64,000 nucleotides of DNA from Bryobacteraceae bacterium. GTDB taxonomy: Bacteria > Acidobacteriota > Terriglobia > Bryobacterales > Bryobacteraceae. The notes under the pieces are model-generated. The model was not told where the DNA came from and did no database searches. It was given only the letters and a program-made list of their open reading frames with translations. The stretch spans positions 48,898-112,897 of the forward strand of contig JAHCHE010000029.1 of NCBI GenBank assembly GCA_026129905.1. Reading direction: 5' to 3'. How positions within the stretch are numbered: the stretch's first letter is position 1; each line of letters starts with the position of its first letter. Both the position numbers and the translations under genes were made by a program. Below are positions 52,078 to 60,654 of the stretch, piece by piece.

Positions 52078-53802
52078 ATGCGAACATTAAGAGTAAAATT
52101 CGCGCTACTAGCTATTCCAGCCGTTTGTTGGGCCGGTTCGTCGAAGCTGGCCAGAGATTTGGAGGTCTCCCGACCTGGAACGACGATCGACGTAATTGTC
52201 CAATACGCGTCTCCTCCGGCCAGGCACCATTACAAGGTTCAGCAGCGTGGGGGCCGGCTCAAGGTGGAGCTCGGGCTAATCCAGTCGGCAGCGTACTCGA
52301 TATCATCGAACGCCCTGTGCGATCTCGCGAACGATCCGGAGGTCGTCTATATTTCTCCCGACCGAGAGGTGAAGGCGGCGCTGGACCATGCGGTCCCCAC
52401 CGTGGAGGCGCCGCCGCCCGCCCAGTATGGCTGGGACGGATCCGGCGTCGGAGTCGCCGTGATCGACAGCGGCGTCCTGGCCACGAAAGATCTGTCGGTG
52501 AGCGGCTCGAACACCTCCCGCATTGTCTACAACAAAAGCTTCGTTCCAAAAGTGACAAGCGCCAGCGACCAGTACGGCCATGGAACTCACGTGGCCGGCA
52601 TCATCGCAGGCAACGGGTACGCCTCGACCGGGTCCGCCTATTTCAAGACCTTCCGTGGCATTGCCCCCAATGCCAAGTTGATCAACCTGCGGGTCCTCGA
52701 TGGCAATGGCGTAGGCGTCGACAGCAGCGTTATCAGCGCGATTGACCATGCCATCCAAATTAAGAACACGTACAACATTCGCGTCATCAACATCTCGCTC
52801 GGACGGCCTGTGTACGAGAGCTACGCACGGGATCCGCTCTGCCAGGCGGTCGAACGCGCCTGGAAAGCCGGCATCGTCGTCGTCGTCGCGGCCGGGAACG
52901 AAGGACGGAATCAGTCTCAGGAAACCGACGGTTATGCGACGATCACGTCGCCCGGAAATCATCCCCTGGTGATCACGGTAGGGGCCATGAAGCACATGAA
53001 CACCGCCTACCGTGACGACGATCTCATTGCAAGCTATAGTTCCAAGGGTCCCACCCTGATCGACCACGTTGCGAAGCCTGACCTGGTTGCGCCAGGCAAC
53101 CAGATGGTTTCGCTTGTCGCGTCAAAAAGTCTTGTGGCGACGGCCTCGACCATCAACAAAGTCCTGTATTCGTACTATCAGAACACCACAAGCAAAAGTT
53201 ATTCGGCCGACTACTACCGCCTGAGCGGTACGAGCATGGCCACGCCCGTGGTCAGTGGCGCCGCGGCGTTAATGCTGCACAAAGAACCCGCCCTGACTCC
53301 CGAGACGATCAAGGCGCGTCTCATGAAGACCGCTACCACGAGCTTTCCGTTGTATAGCGTCGCGGTCGACACAACGACCGCCGAGCAGTATGTCAGCCAG
53401 TACGACGTGTTCACGGTCGGAGCAGGCTATGTGGATGTTTGGGCCGCTCTCAATAGCGTGGACGTCGTGCCGGCTTCCAGCACCGCGGCTTCCCCGCTCG
53501 CTGTCTTCGACGCGGCGCAAAACAAGGTGCGGCTGGTCAATACGAACACCGCGGTCTGGGGGAAAGCCGCCCTTTGGGGCACCGCCGCCGTCTGGGGCAC
53601 GACGGCGATCTGGGGCGCCAGCGCTTTTGTCGACGGCGCCGCTGCGGTCTGGGGCACAAGCGCGATCTGGGGCAGTGCGGCGGTGTGGGGTACCGCCGGC
53701 GTAACGGGCAACGCGGCCGTTTGGGGTACCGCGGCTGTTTGGGGTACGGGAAACAGCGCGTCAACGGAAAGCATGAACCAGCTCATCAACGGGGAAAACT
53801 GA
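52078..53802 (+). CDS. Secreted S8 subtilisin with C-terminal Trp-Gly hexapeptide repeats (copy 1)
   Basis: The 574-aa preproprotease has a signal peptide (MRTLRVKFALLAIPAVCWA), an I9-like propeptide (TTIDVIVQYASPPARHHYK to EVVYISPDREV, about 35-97), then the subtilisin domain with D130 in GVAVIDSG, H168 in YGHGTHVAG and the Ser in LSGTSMATPVVSG. After DVWAALNSVD a tail of about 65 residues repeats AVWGTA-type hexapeptides nine times. The start may be GTG 52069, three codons earlier. It precedes a paralogous protease by 47 bp; the two probably act together outside the cell or on its surface. Confidence 0.85.
   Translation: MRTLRVKFALLAIPAVCWAGSSKLARDLEVSRPGTTIDVIVQYASPPARHHYKVQQRGGRLKVELGLIQSAAYSISSNALCDLANDPEVVYISPDREVKAALDHAVPTVEAPPPAQYGWDGSGVGVAVIDSGVLATKDLSVSGSNTSRIVYNKSFVPKVTSASDQYGHGTHVAGIIAGNGYASTGSAYFKTFRGIAPNAKLINLRVLDGNGVGVDSSVISAIDHAIQIKNTYNIRVINISLGRPVYESYARDPLCQAVERAWKAGIVVVVAAGNEGRNQSQETDGYATITSPGNHPLVITVGAMKHMNTAYRDDDLIASYSSKGPTLIDHVAKPDLVAPGNQMVSLVASKSLVATASTINKVLYSYYQNTTSKSYSADYYRLSGTSMATPVVSGAAALMLHKEPALTPETIKARLMKTATTSFPLYSVAVDTTTAEQYVSQYDVFTVGAGYVDVWAALNSVDVVPASSTAASPLAVFDAAQNKVRLVNTNTAVWGKAALWGTAAVWGTTAIWGASAFVDGAAAVWGTSAIWGSAAVWGTAGVTGNAAVWGTAAVWGTGNSASTESMNQLINGEN
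53551..53750 (+). repeat. WG-hexapeptide repeat array, copy 1
   Basis: Codons for the pattern [V/I/L]-W-G-[T/S/K/A]-[A/S/T]-A recur with a period of 18 bases, broken by FVDG and TGN units. It translates to nine Trp-Gly pairs. Alternating small and large residues would suit a stacked beta or beta-helix surface. Confidence 0.65.
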
Positions 53803-53849
53803 TGGGTTGACAGTTATGGCAAGAACCTGACCCATGATAGGGAACCATT

Positions 53850-55586
53850 ATGTATTACAAGAACAATAACATTCACCGGACAGACACCCTTAGAAGCGAT
53901 CGTTGCAGGTCGGAGCCGCGCCGAGGGTCCTCGGTATGGCTCAACGGGATCGTACTGCTCGTTGTGTTCGCTAGCGCGATGGCAGCAGGCCCGCTCAGCC
54001 GTGACCTCCAACATCTCCCGCCGTCCGGCGCCGTCGACGCGATCGTCCAGTTCCATGCGACTCCTGGCCAGCATGACTTTCAGAAGATTGCAGCCAAGGG
54101 CGGCAGGCTCAAGAAAAAGTTCCGCAACGTTCCTGCCAGCCTGGTCAATCTCCCGGTCCATGTCCTTAGGGATCTCGCGAAAGACCCGGCTATCCGCTAT
54201 ATCTCGCCCAACAGGCAACTTGCGGGCCACCTCGAATTCGCTCAACCCACGGTTGGCGCCGACATTGCTCTTCAGTACGGCTGGAGTGGCAGCGGAGTCG
54301 GCGTCGCCGTTATCGATAGCGGCATTGCCTCCGAGCACCCCGACCTGCGTACCCGCATCGTCTATTCGGAAAGCTTTGTCCCCGGCGACTACAGGACAGA
54401 CGATCCGTACGGACACGGAACGCATGTTGCGGGGATCGTAGGTGGAAGTGGCGCCGCCTCAACGGGTTCCAACTACACCATCACCTTTGTAGGTATAGCG
54501 CCGAAGGTCCATTTCATCAATCTACGCGCCCTGGATGGGTCGGGACGCGGCACGGACGCTTCCGTCCTGGCGGCCATCGACCGGGCAATCGAGCTGAAAG
54601 CGCTGTACAACATTCGAGTTATCAACCTATCGCTGGGCCGTTCGATCCAGGAAAGCTACGCGCTCGATCCGCTCTGTCAGGGTGTCGCCCGCGCCTGGGA
54701 GGCTGGGCTGGTGGTGGTCGTGGCCGCCGGCAACAACGGCCGCGACGATTCGTTCGGCACTAGCGGTTACGCTACCATCAGTTCACCCGGCAACAGCCCG
54801 CATGTGATCACGGTCGGCGCGATGAAGGATATGGCCACAAAAGCGCGAGGAGATGACTTGATGGCCAGTTACTCCTCCAAGGGACCTACTCTGCTCGACC
54901 ACGTCGTGAAACCCGACTTGGTGGCGCCGGGTAACCGAATCGTCTCCGCGCTTGCGCCGAACTCCGTGATCAGGCAGTTGTATCCGGAGAACGTCGTCCC
55001 CGTGTCTTATTACAAGGCCAACAACACCGTTACCAACTCGAGTTCCTACTTCCGGCTCAGCGGCACGAGCATGGCCGCCCCGATCGTCTCCGGGGCCGCT
55101 GCGTTGCTGCTGCAGAAAGACCCCGCGCTTACCCCGGACCAGGTGAAGGCCCGCCTGATGCGAACAGCGGCCAAGAACCTGCCCTCGACAAGCGTTTCGA
55201 TCGATGCGTTGACAGGCGCCACATATCAGACCACCTACGACCTTTTTACGGTCGGCGCGGGCTATTTGGATATCTGGGCGGCGCTGAACGACGCGGAGCT
55301 GGCGGCAGGGCCGGCGTTGTCTCCCACGGCGGTATACGACGAGACCACGGGAGAGACATCCATTGTGGGCGTTCCCGGCGGAGCATGGGAAAGCGGTTTC
55401 GTTTGGAGCACTGCCGTCGTCTGGGGCTCCAATGTCATCGTCGATGGCACAGCGGTGGTTTGGGGCACGGCGGTGGTCTGGGGCACAAGTTCGAGTGAGG
55501 GTTTCGCCGTCGTCTGGGGTACGGCGGTGGTCTGGGGCACAAGTCAGTACTTTCCCCAGGCGATCGGCAGGCGGGGAGAACAATAG
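53850..55586 (+). CDS. S8 subtilisin with C-terminal Trp-Gly hexapeptide repeats (copy 2)
   Basis: The 578-aa paralogue of the preceding gene. A 40-residue basic N-terminal tail precedes a hydrophobic export signal (LNGIVLLVVFASAMAAG). It has the same propeptide (GAVDAIVQFHATPGQHDFQK to AIRYISPNRQ), the Asp in VAVIDSGIASEHPD, the His in YGHGTHVAGIVG and the Ser in LSGTSMAAPIVSG. The tail holds VVWGT-type hexapeptides (about six Trp-Gly pairs) and ends FPQAIGRRGEQ. The ATG at 53850 was used; a start nearer the signal peptide is possible. Gene duplication is evident. Confidence 0.85.
   Translation: MYYKNNNIHRTDTLRSDRCRSEPRRGSSVWLNGIVLLVVFASAMAAGPLSRDLQHLPPSGAVDAIVQFHATPGQHDFQKIAAKGGRLKKKFRNVPASLVNLPVHVLRDLAKDPAIRYISPNRQLAGHLEFAQPTVGADIALQYGWSGSGVGVAVIDSGIASEHPDLRTRIVYSESFVPGDYRTDDPYGHGTHVAGIVGGSGAASTGSNYTITFVGIAPKVHFINLRALDGSGRGTDASVLAAIDRAIELKALYNIRVINLSLGRSIQESYALDPLCQGVARAWEAGLVVVVAAGNNGRDDSFGTSGYATISSPGNSPHVITVGAMKDMATKARGDDLMASYSSKGPTLLDHVVKPDLVAPGNRIVSALAPNSVIRQLYPENVVPVSYYKANNTVTNSSSYFRLSGTSMAAPIVSGAAALLLQKDPALTPDQVKARLMRTAAKNLPSTSVSIDALTGATYQTTYDLFTVGAGYLDIWAALNDAELAAGPALSPTAVYDETTGETSIVGVPGGAWESGFVWSTAVVWGSNVIVDGTAVVWGTAVVWGTSSSEGFAVVWGTAVVWGTSQYFPQAIGRRGEQ
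55401..55543 (+). repeat. WG-hexapeptide repeat array, copy 2
   Basis: The repeat reads mostly A-V-V-W-G-T with period 18 bases, interrupted by VIVDGT and SSSEGF. Nearly identical GTCTGGGGCAC and GTCTGGGGTAC units recur at DNA level, so it may expand or contract by recombination with copy 1. Confidence 0.65.
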
Positions 55587-55667
55587 GTACGGGGCAATGT
55601 CGCTGGACGGTCCTCCGCGGCGGTTCATCCGGCGCGGAGGACCGAGGACCGCGACGGGAGGTTTGTT

Positions 55668-57974
55668 GTGTCGCGTACGGCTAAGGCCTACATTACGTTT
55701 GCCATCTCTTTAGGAGCGCTGGCGCTCTGGCACGGGCTGTTCCCTTGGGATCCCCGTGACCTGCCCCGGTTCCTGTGCTATCTGGCGTTGGCGCTCCCGG
55801 CGTCATGTTTAAAGATGCGACTGCCCGGCGTTACCGGCACGATGTCGGTTCTGTTCCTGTTTCTGCTTGCCAGCATCGTTGAGTTGGGCTTGCCCGAGAC
55901 GCTGGTGATCGCCGCCACCTGCTCGCTTGTGCAGAACTTCTGGCATGCCAAGGCGAAGCCGCGCGCGGTACAAGTGTTGTTCGGGGTTGCCAATCTTTCC
56001 ACCGCGGTCACCGCCGCGCACTGGGTCTATCATTCCCAGGCGGACGTGGTCGCTTACCTCGGCGCGCCGTTTCAGCTAATCGCCGCCGCATCGGTCTTCT
56101 TTGTGACGAATACGGTACCCGTCGCGGCGGCCATTGCCGTAACGGAAGGCAAATCGCTGCGCCAGGTTTGGGCTCATTTCTACTGCTGGTCGTTTCCGTA
56201 TTACCTGGTCGGGGCGGCGATTGTCGGCGTGTTCAGCTCCGCCAATCGCATGCTCGACTGGCGGGCGTGGCTGCTGATCTTGCCCGTGGTCTACGTGATC
56301 TATCGCTCGTACCACCTTTACCTGCGGCAACTCGACAACGAGAGAAAGCGCGCCGACGAGCAGCGCCAGCACGCGGAGGAAGTGGCTTCGCTGCACGCCA
56401 AGTCCGTTGAAGCGCTCAAGTACGCTATGAGCGCCAACGCGAAGCTCGACACCGTCATCCAGGCCTCGCCCTTGGCGATCCTGGCCCTGGATCGCGACGG
56501 CAACGTCACAAGCTGGAACGGGATGGCGGAGCGCATGTTCGGCTGGAGCCGCGAAGAGGCGTTGGGCCGTCCCTTGCCGCTGGGCGGCGTCAAGCCGGAA
56601 AAGGTTATTCATGAGTTGATCGAACGGACCCTGCGCGGAGAGCTGCTCTCCGACGTCGAGGCCACCGAATGGCGGCGGGACGGATCGTCGTTCGAAGCGG
56701 CGATCTGGAGCGCTCCCATCGCCGATCGCTCCGAAGTCTCCGGCGTCCTGATCATGATCGCCGATGTCAGCGACCGCAAGCGCCTCGAGGAACAACTTCG
56801 CCTGTCGTACAAAATGGAAGCGGTGGGCCGGCTGGCCGGAGGCATCGCCCACGATTTCAATAACCTGCTCACCGTGATTAACGGCTATAGCAGTCTGCTG
56901 CTGGAATCGGTGAAGGACGATCCGGAGGCGGCCAGCGAAGCCGGCGAGATCCTCAGCGCCGGCAACCGCGCCGCCGATCTTGTCTCGAAACTGCTGAGCT
57001 TCAGCCGGCGACAGGTCATCAAACCGAAGCCGCTCGACGTCAATCACCTCGTGCGCAACATTGAGCGAATGCTGGCCCGCCTCATCGGCGAGCACATCGA
57101 ATTGCGCACCGCTTTGAACGCGGAACCCGTCTGGATTGTGGCGGATCCTAATCAGATTGAGGCGGCTCTCATGAACCTGGCGACCAATGCCAGAGACGCG
57201 ATGCCGAATGGCGGCGTCCTCTCGATCGAAACGGCTTGCGTCGACGCAGTCGCGGATCGGGATGCGCGCCGCGCTCATGTCCCTCTCGGCGCATACGTCC
57301 GCTTGCTTGTCCGGGACACCGGATACGGAATGGACGTAGAAACGCAGCAACACATCTTCGAACCCTTCTTTACAACCAAGCAGACGGGGAAAGGCACCGG
57401 GCTGGGGTTGTCCAGCGTCTATGGCGCGGTGGAACAGAACCAGGGCTTCATTTCCGTCGAAAGCGAGATCGGAAGCGGAACCACCTTTTCCATCTATCTG
57501 CCTCGGTTTGAGCGGACGCAGCCCTCCGAGTCGCAGCGCGTCGGACCCGACGATCTGCCGCGAGGAAGCGAAACCATCCTGCTGGTGGAAGACGAGGTTC
57601 CGGTTCGCCGCATGCTGCGGGACACCCTGAGCAACTCCGGGTACCGCGTCTGGGAAGCGGGCAACGGCGCCGAAGCGATGAGCCGTTGGGCCGCCCAGAT
57701 CGACAGCATCGACTTGCTGGTTACCGATGTCGTGATGCCGCTAATGAGCGGCCTGAAGCTGGCGGAAGAGCTTCGCAAGCGGCGCGCCAATCTCAAGGTG
57801 CTCCTCATGTCGGGGCATGCCGACGAGATGATCACCAGCCAGGGGACGATGGATCCGGCTTTCGAACTCCTGTCCAAGCCGTTCCTGCCTCGTGTGCTCG
57901 CTCGGAAGGTGCGCGAGATCCTGGATCAGGCCCCCCAGCGCGTGGAGCCGCGCGAGCTGCGCCGGGCGTCGTGA
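55668..57974 (+). CDS. Membrane-bound hybrid histidine kinase (PAS, HisKA, HATPase, receiver)
   Basis: The 768-aa protein starts with six or seven transmembrane segments (about 5-215) of unassigned sensor type. A coiled linker (RKRADEQRQHAEEVASLHAK), a PAS domain (VIQASPLAILALDRDGNVTS to SDRKRLEEQL), HisKA with GGIAHDFNNLLTVING, and HATPase with NLATNARDAMPNGG, DTGYGM and TGKGTGLGLSSVYGAV follow. A C-terminal receiver (ETILLVEDEVPVRRML, phospho-Asp in LLVTDVVMPLMSG, LSKPF) completes it. The start is GTG 55668 with GGGAGG upstream. It lies 81 bp behind the second subtilisin and may sense or control it. Confidence 0.9.
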   Translation: MSRTAKAYITFAISLGALALWHGLFPWDPRDLPRFLCYLALALPASCLKMRLPGVTGTMSVLFLFLLASIVELGLPETLVIAATCSLVQNFWHAKAKPRAVQVLFGVANLSTAVTAAHWVYHSQADVVAYLGAPFQLIAAASVFFVTNTVPVAAAIAVTEGKSLRQVWAHFYCWSFPYYLVGAAIVGVFSSANRMLDWRAWLLILPVVYVIYRSYHLYLRQLDNERKRADEQRQHAEEVASLHAKSVEALKYAMSANAKLDTVIQASPLAILALDRDGNVTSWNGMAERMFGWSREEALGRPLPLGGVKPEKVIHELIERTLRGELLSDVEATEWRRDGSSFEAAIWSAPIADRSEVSGVLIMIADVSDRKRLEEQLRLSYKMEAVGRLAGGIAHDFNNLLTVINGYSSLLLESVKDDPEAASEAGEILSAGNRAADLVSKLLSFSRRQVIKPKPLDVNHLVRNIERMLARLIGEHIELRTALNAEPVWIVADPNQIEAALMNLATNARDAMPNGGVLSIETACVDAVADRDARRAHVPLGAYVRLLVRDTGYGMDVETQQHIFEPFFTTKQTGKGTGLGLSSVYGAVEQNQGFISVESEIGSGTTFSIYLPRFERTQPSESQRVGPDDLPRGSETILLVEDEVPVRRMLRDTLSNSGYRVWEAGNGAEAMSRWAAQIDSIDLLVTDVVMPLMSGLKLAEELRKRRANLKVLLMSGHADEMITSQGTMDPAFELLSKPFLPRVLARKVREILDQAPQRVEPRELRRAS

Positions 57975-57997
57975 CGGAAGACCCTGAGGCGGTCCGG

Positions 57998-59656
57998 CTA
58001 CTGTCGAGAACCGGCCGCCCGATCGGGAGCGACGCGCGGAACGCGTAGCGTTACGGTCGTGCCCCGTCCCAGTTCTCCCGTGATGTGGATCTCGCCGCCG
58101 ATCGTCCGCGCGGTCTCATGCATCGCCAGCAAACCCATCGTTTTGGAGTCGGCGATCTCCTGCGGGAGGATCCCGATGCCGTCGTCGTGGGTCTCAATTA
58201 CGTAGGTATCTTCCTCCTCGACGACCGAGATCCGAACGGCGTTCGCGCCGCTGTGCAGCGCCACATTCGTGAGGATCTCCTGCATGATGCGAAACACCTG
58301 CACCGAGCGTTCAGCGTCCAGGCCGATCTCTCCCTCCGCCTTCACCGTGCACCGCAGGCCGTAGCGCGTCTGAAACTCCCGGGCATGCCACTCGATCGCG
58401 GCGAGGCAGCCCAGATCGAGCATCTCCGGCCGCAGCGCGCCGGATATCTGCTGCGCGGCCTCAACGGTCCGGTCCACCAGGTCCATCATCGCGGCCGAGC
58501 GGCGGACCGCTTCCCTTGCGGCGCCGCCGATCTCGAGGTCGCGCCTCAACTCTTTGAGTTCCGATCTTAAGCCCGCCAGTTGTTGTCCCACCCGTTCCTG
58601 AACTTCCCGGGCCAGGCGCGCCCGCTCCTCTTCTCGGGTGCGCCGCAGGTCCGCGGCCAGCCGCCGCAGTTGCTCGGCCGAGCGGCGAAGGTCCTCGTCC
58701 CTGCGTATGTTTTCCCACACCACTGCCGTCTGCGCCGCCAGCGCCGCGGCAATCCGGCCATCGTCGTCGGTGAACTCCTCCGACCCGAGTTTCTCTACGA
58801 AACAAAGCACGCCGCTGACGACGCCGGAGGACCGGATCGCCGCGCCCAGAAATGCCCGCTCTGCGCTCCGCGCCGCCGGCAAGCTCTGGGCGATAGGGTC
58901 CACCGCCAGATCCTTCAAGCGGATGGGAGACTCCCCGCCAAGCAGCCGGGCGAGAACGCCGCAGTTGGTTGGGATTTCATGGAGAGAGGCGCCGCCCGGC
59001 TGGTCGAACCCGCTGGTATGGACCCGGTGAAAGCTCCACGTGCCTGGGGCGCGCGTTCCCGCGATGCACAGCCGCGCGCCGATGATCTCTCGTCCAGCCG
59101 CGGAGACCAGTTGCAGCAACTGCTCCGGATCGCGCTCGGCGGCCAGGTTCCGGCTCGCCTCCACCAGCGCCTCCAGGCGGAGATTCGCGATCTCCAGTTC
59201 CTCGGCTTTCTGCGATAGTTTGTCCGTCAGCAGCCGCCGGTGCTCGCGAGTGAATTCTTCGGCCTTGATCGTCGCCGAAGGTTGGGCGGGCGACCCAAGC
59301 GCAGCCTCTACCACGCTCAGAATCGCTTCCGGTTTGGCTGGCTTCGTGATCACGTGCCGTACGCCGCAGGACTCGGCTAACCTGCGGGCCTCCTGCTCGT
59401 GATATACGGCGGTGAAGAAGACGACCGGTATCGACGCAATCCGGGGATCGTCGCGAATTTGTCGAACGAGTTCGTAGCCGTCCATCGTGGGCATCAGCAC
59501 GTCGGCGATAACCAACTCCGGATGGTCGTCGCGCACTCTCTCTAGCGCCTCGGCCCCGTCGCCGGCTTCCGTCACCCGGTGTCCCGCGCGGCCCAGCACG
59601 GCGGCCAGGAGCTTGCGGATAGAGGCATTGTCGTCGACAACGAGGAGGGTGGCCAT
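57998..59656 (-). CDS. Receiver-GAF-HisKA_3-like protein lacking the phospho-accepting His
   Basis: A 552-aa cytoplasmic protein. Receiver (TLLVVDDNASIRKLL, Asp in ELVIADVLMPTMDGYE, Lys in ITKPAKPE), a helical linker, GAF domain (about 175-315), HisKA_3-type helix and HATPase (MQEILTNVALHSGANAV, DDGIGI, GMGLLAMHETARTIG-like). In HisKA_3 kinases the conserved block is RxRIARELHD; here RARLAREVQER has Gln at the His position, so it cannot autophosphorylate there in the usual way. AAGGAGG precedes two ATG codons; the second at 59656 has better spacing. It converges with the hybrid kinase gene. Confidence 0.85.
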   Translation of the reverse strand: MATLLVVDDNASIRKLLAAVLGRAGHRVTEAGDGAEALERVRDDHPELVIADVLMPTMDGYELVRQIRDDPRIASIPVVFFTAVYHEQEARRLAESCGVRHVITKPAKPEAILSVVEAALGSPAQPSATIKAEEFTREHRRLLTDKLSQKAEELEIANLRLEALVEASRNLAAERDPEQLLQLVSAAGREIIGARLCIAGTRAPGTWSFHRVHTSGFDQPGGASLHEIPTNCGVLARLLGGESPIRLKDLAVDPIAQSLPAARSAERAFLGAAIRSSGVVSGVLCFVEKLGSEEFTDDDGRIAAALAAQTAVVWENIRRDEDLRRSAEQLRRLAADLRRTREEERARLAREVQERVGQQLAGLRSELKELRRDLEIGGAAREAVRRSAAMMDLVDRTVEAAQQISGALRPEMLDLGCLAAIEWHAREFQTRYGLRCTVKAEGEIGLDAERSVQVFRIMQEILTNVALHSGANAVRISVVEEEDTYVIETHDDGIGILPQEIADSKTMGLLAMHETARTIGGEIHITGELGRGTTVTLRVPRVAPDRAAGSRQ

Positions 59657-59853
59657 CATACCTCCTTTTTCGCTGGCCCTCGATCCGTCGGAAACATTGA
59701 GGACCCCGTCAACGGAGTACTTAAACCCCTCCGTCCTCGAGCCATTCGCTACTCGTCTCCTCTCTGGACAGGACCCTTGGTACCGATAGTATCATGCGCT
59801 CCGCGCCAAAAACGGCAGTTACCGCGTCTGCGGCGGGAACGCGATCGGAACTG

Positions 59854-60654
59854 TCAACCGCGAACACGTCTTTCCCACCTGGGCGCCGCGGCGACGAGTT
59901 GCCGCGCGTAAGGGTGCCGCGGCGACTCCATGATTTCGTCCACTGGGCCGCTTTCCACCACCCGGCCGGCGTGGAGGATTGCCACCCGCTGGCACAGCGT
60001 TGCGACCGCCGGCAGATCGTGGGAAATAAACAGGATGCTCATCCGATGCCGCTTTCCGATGCGGGCCAGCAGGTCGAGCGCCTCCCGCTGGGTCACCAGG
60101 TCGAGCGCGCTGGTGGGCTCATCGGCGATCAGCAGCGCGGGCCCGTGCAGCAGCGCCATCGTCATCAGCACTCGTTGTGCCTGGCCCACGCTGATCTCGC
60201 TGGGAAAGCGTCGCAAAAAGGACCGGCCGGCGGGAAGACCGGAGGATTCCAGCAACGCGGCCACCCGTTCCTCCTGGCTGGACCATGGCTCGGCCGAATG
60301 GGCCCGCCAAGCCTCCTTCAGATGCGTTCCGATCCGCAAGGCGGGATTCAGGGCGCTGGCCGGGCTCTGCGGAATGAGGCTCACCAGCCGTCCGCGGATC
60401 GAACGCATCTCGCGTTCCGCGCACGCCAGCAAGTCCCTGCCTAGCAGGGAGACCCGGCCCCGAACGCGGGCGCCGGTATGATCCAGCAGCTTGAGAATCG
60501 CCAGCGCCAGCGTACTCTTTCCCGATCCGCTCTGGCCCACCAGGCCGACCGTCTCGCCGGCGAACACCTCGATGGCCGCGCCCTGAAGCACGCCTTCTTT
60601 GCCGGGATAATCCACGGACAAATCCGTCGAGAGTACGGCAGGCTGCGAGTTAAT
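59854..60654 (-). CDS. ABC transporter ATP-binding protein (DppD/OppD-like)
   Basis: The 266-aa ATPase powers the peptide-type importer encoded upstream. Walker A is VGQSGSGKST, the signature is EISVGQAQRV, Walker B is ALLIADEPTSALD and the switch His is in ILFISHDLP. The frame upstream is unlike ATPases, and no ATG, GTG or TTG stands at the right place. An ATT codon at 60654 has GGAGGAG immediately upstream and overlaps the stop of the binding-protein gene (ATTAA), so ATT initiation is likely; a downstream TTG or GTG is the alternative. The usual second ATPase (DppF) is not in the window. Confidence 0.75.
   Translation of the reverse strand: MNSQPAVLSTDLSVDYPGKEGVLQGAAIEVFAGETVGLVGQSGSGKSTLALAILKLLDHTGARVRGRVSLLGRDLLACAEREMRSIRGRLVSLIPQSPASALNPALRIGTHLKEAWRAHSAEPWSSQEERVAALLESSGLPAGRSFLRRFPSEISVGQAQRVLMTMALLHGPALLIADEPTSALDLVTQREALDLLARIGKRHRMSILFISHDLPAVATLCQRVAILHAGRVVESGPVDEIMESPRHPYARQLVAAAPRWERRVRG

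Noticed and set aside
53551..53750. Regular 18-base periodicity that could suggest a CRISPR-like repeat
   Set aside because: The repeats are in-frame codons for WG hexapeptides, too short and without spacers.
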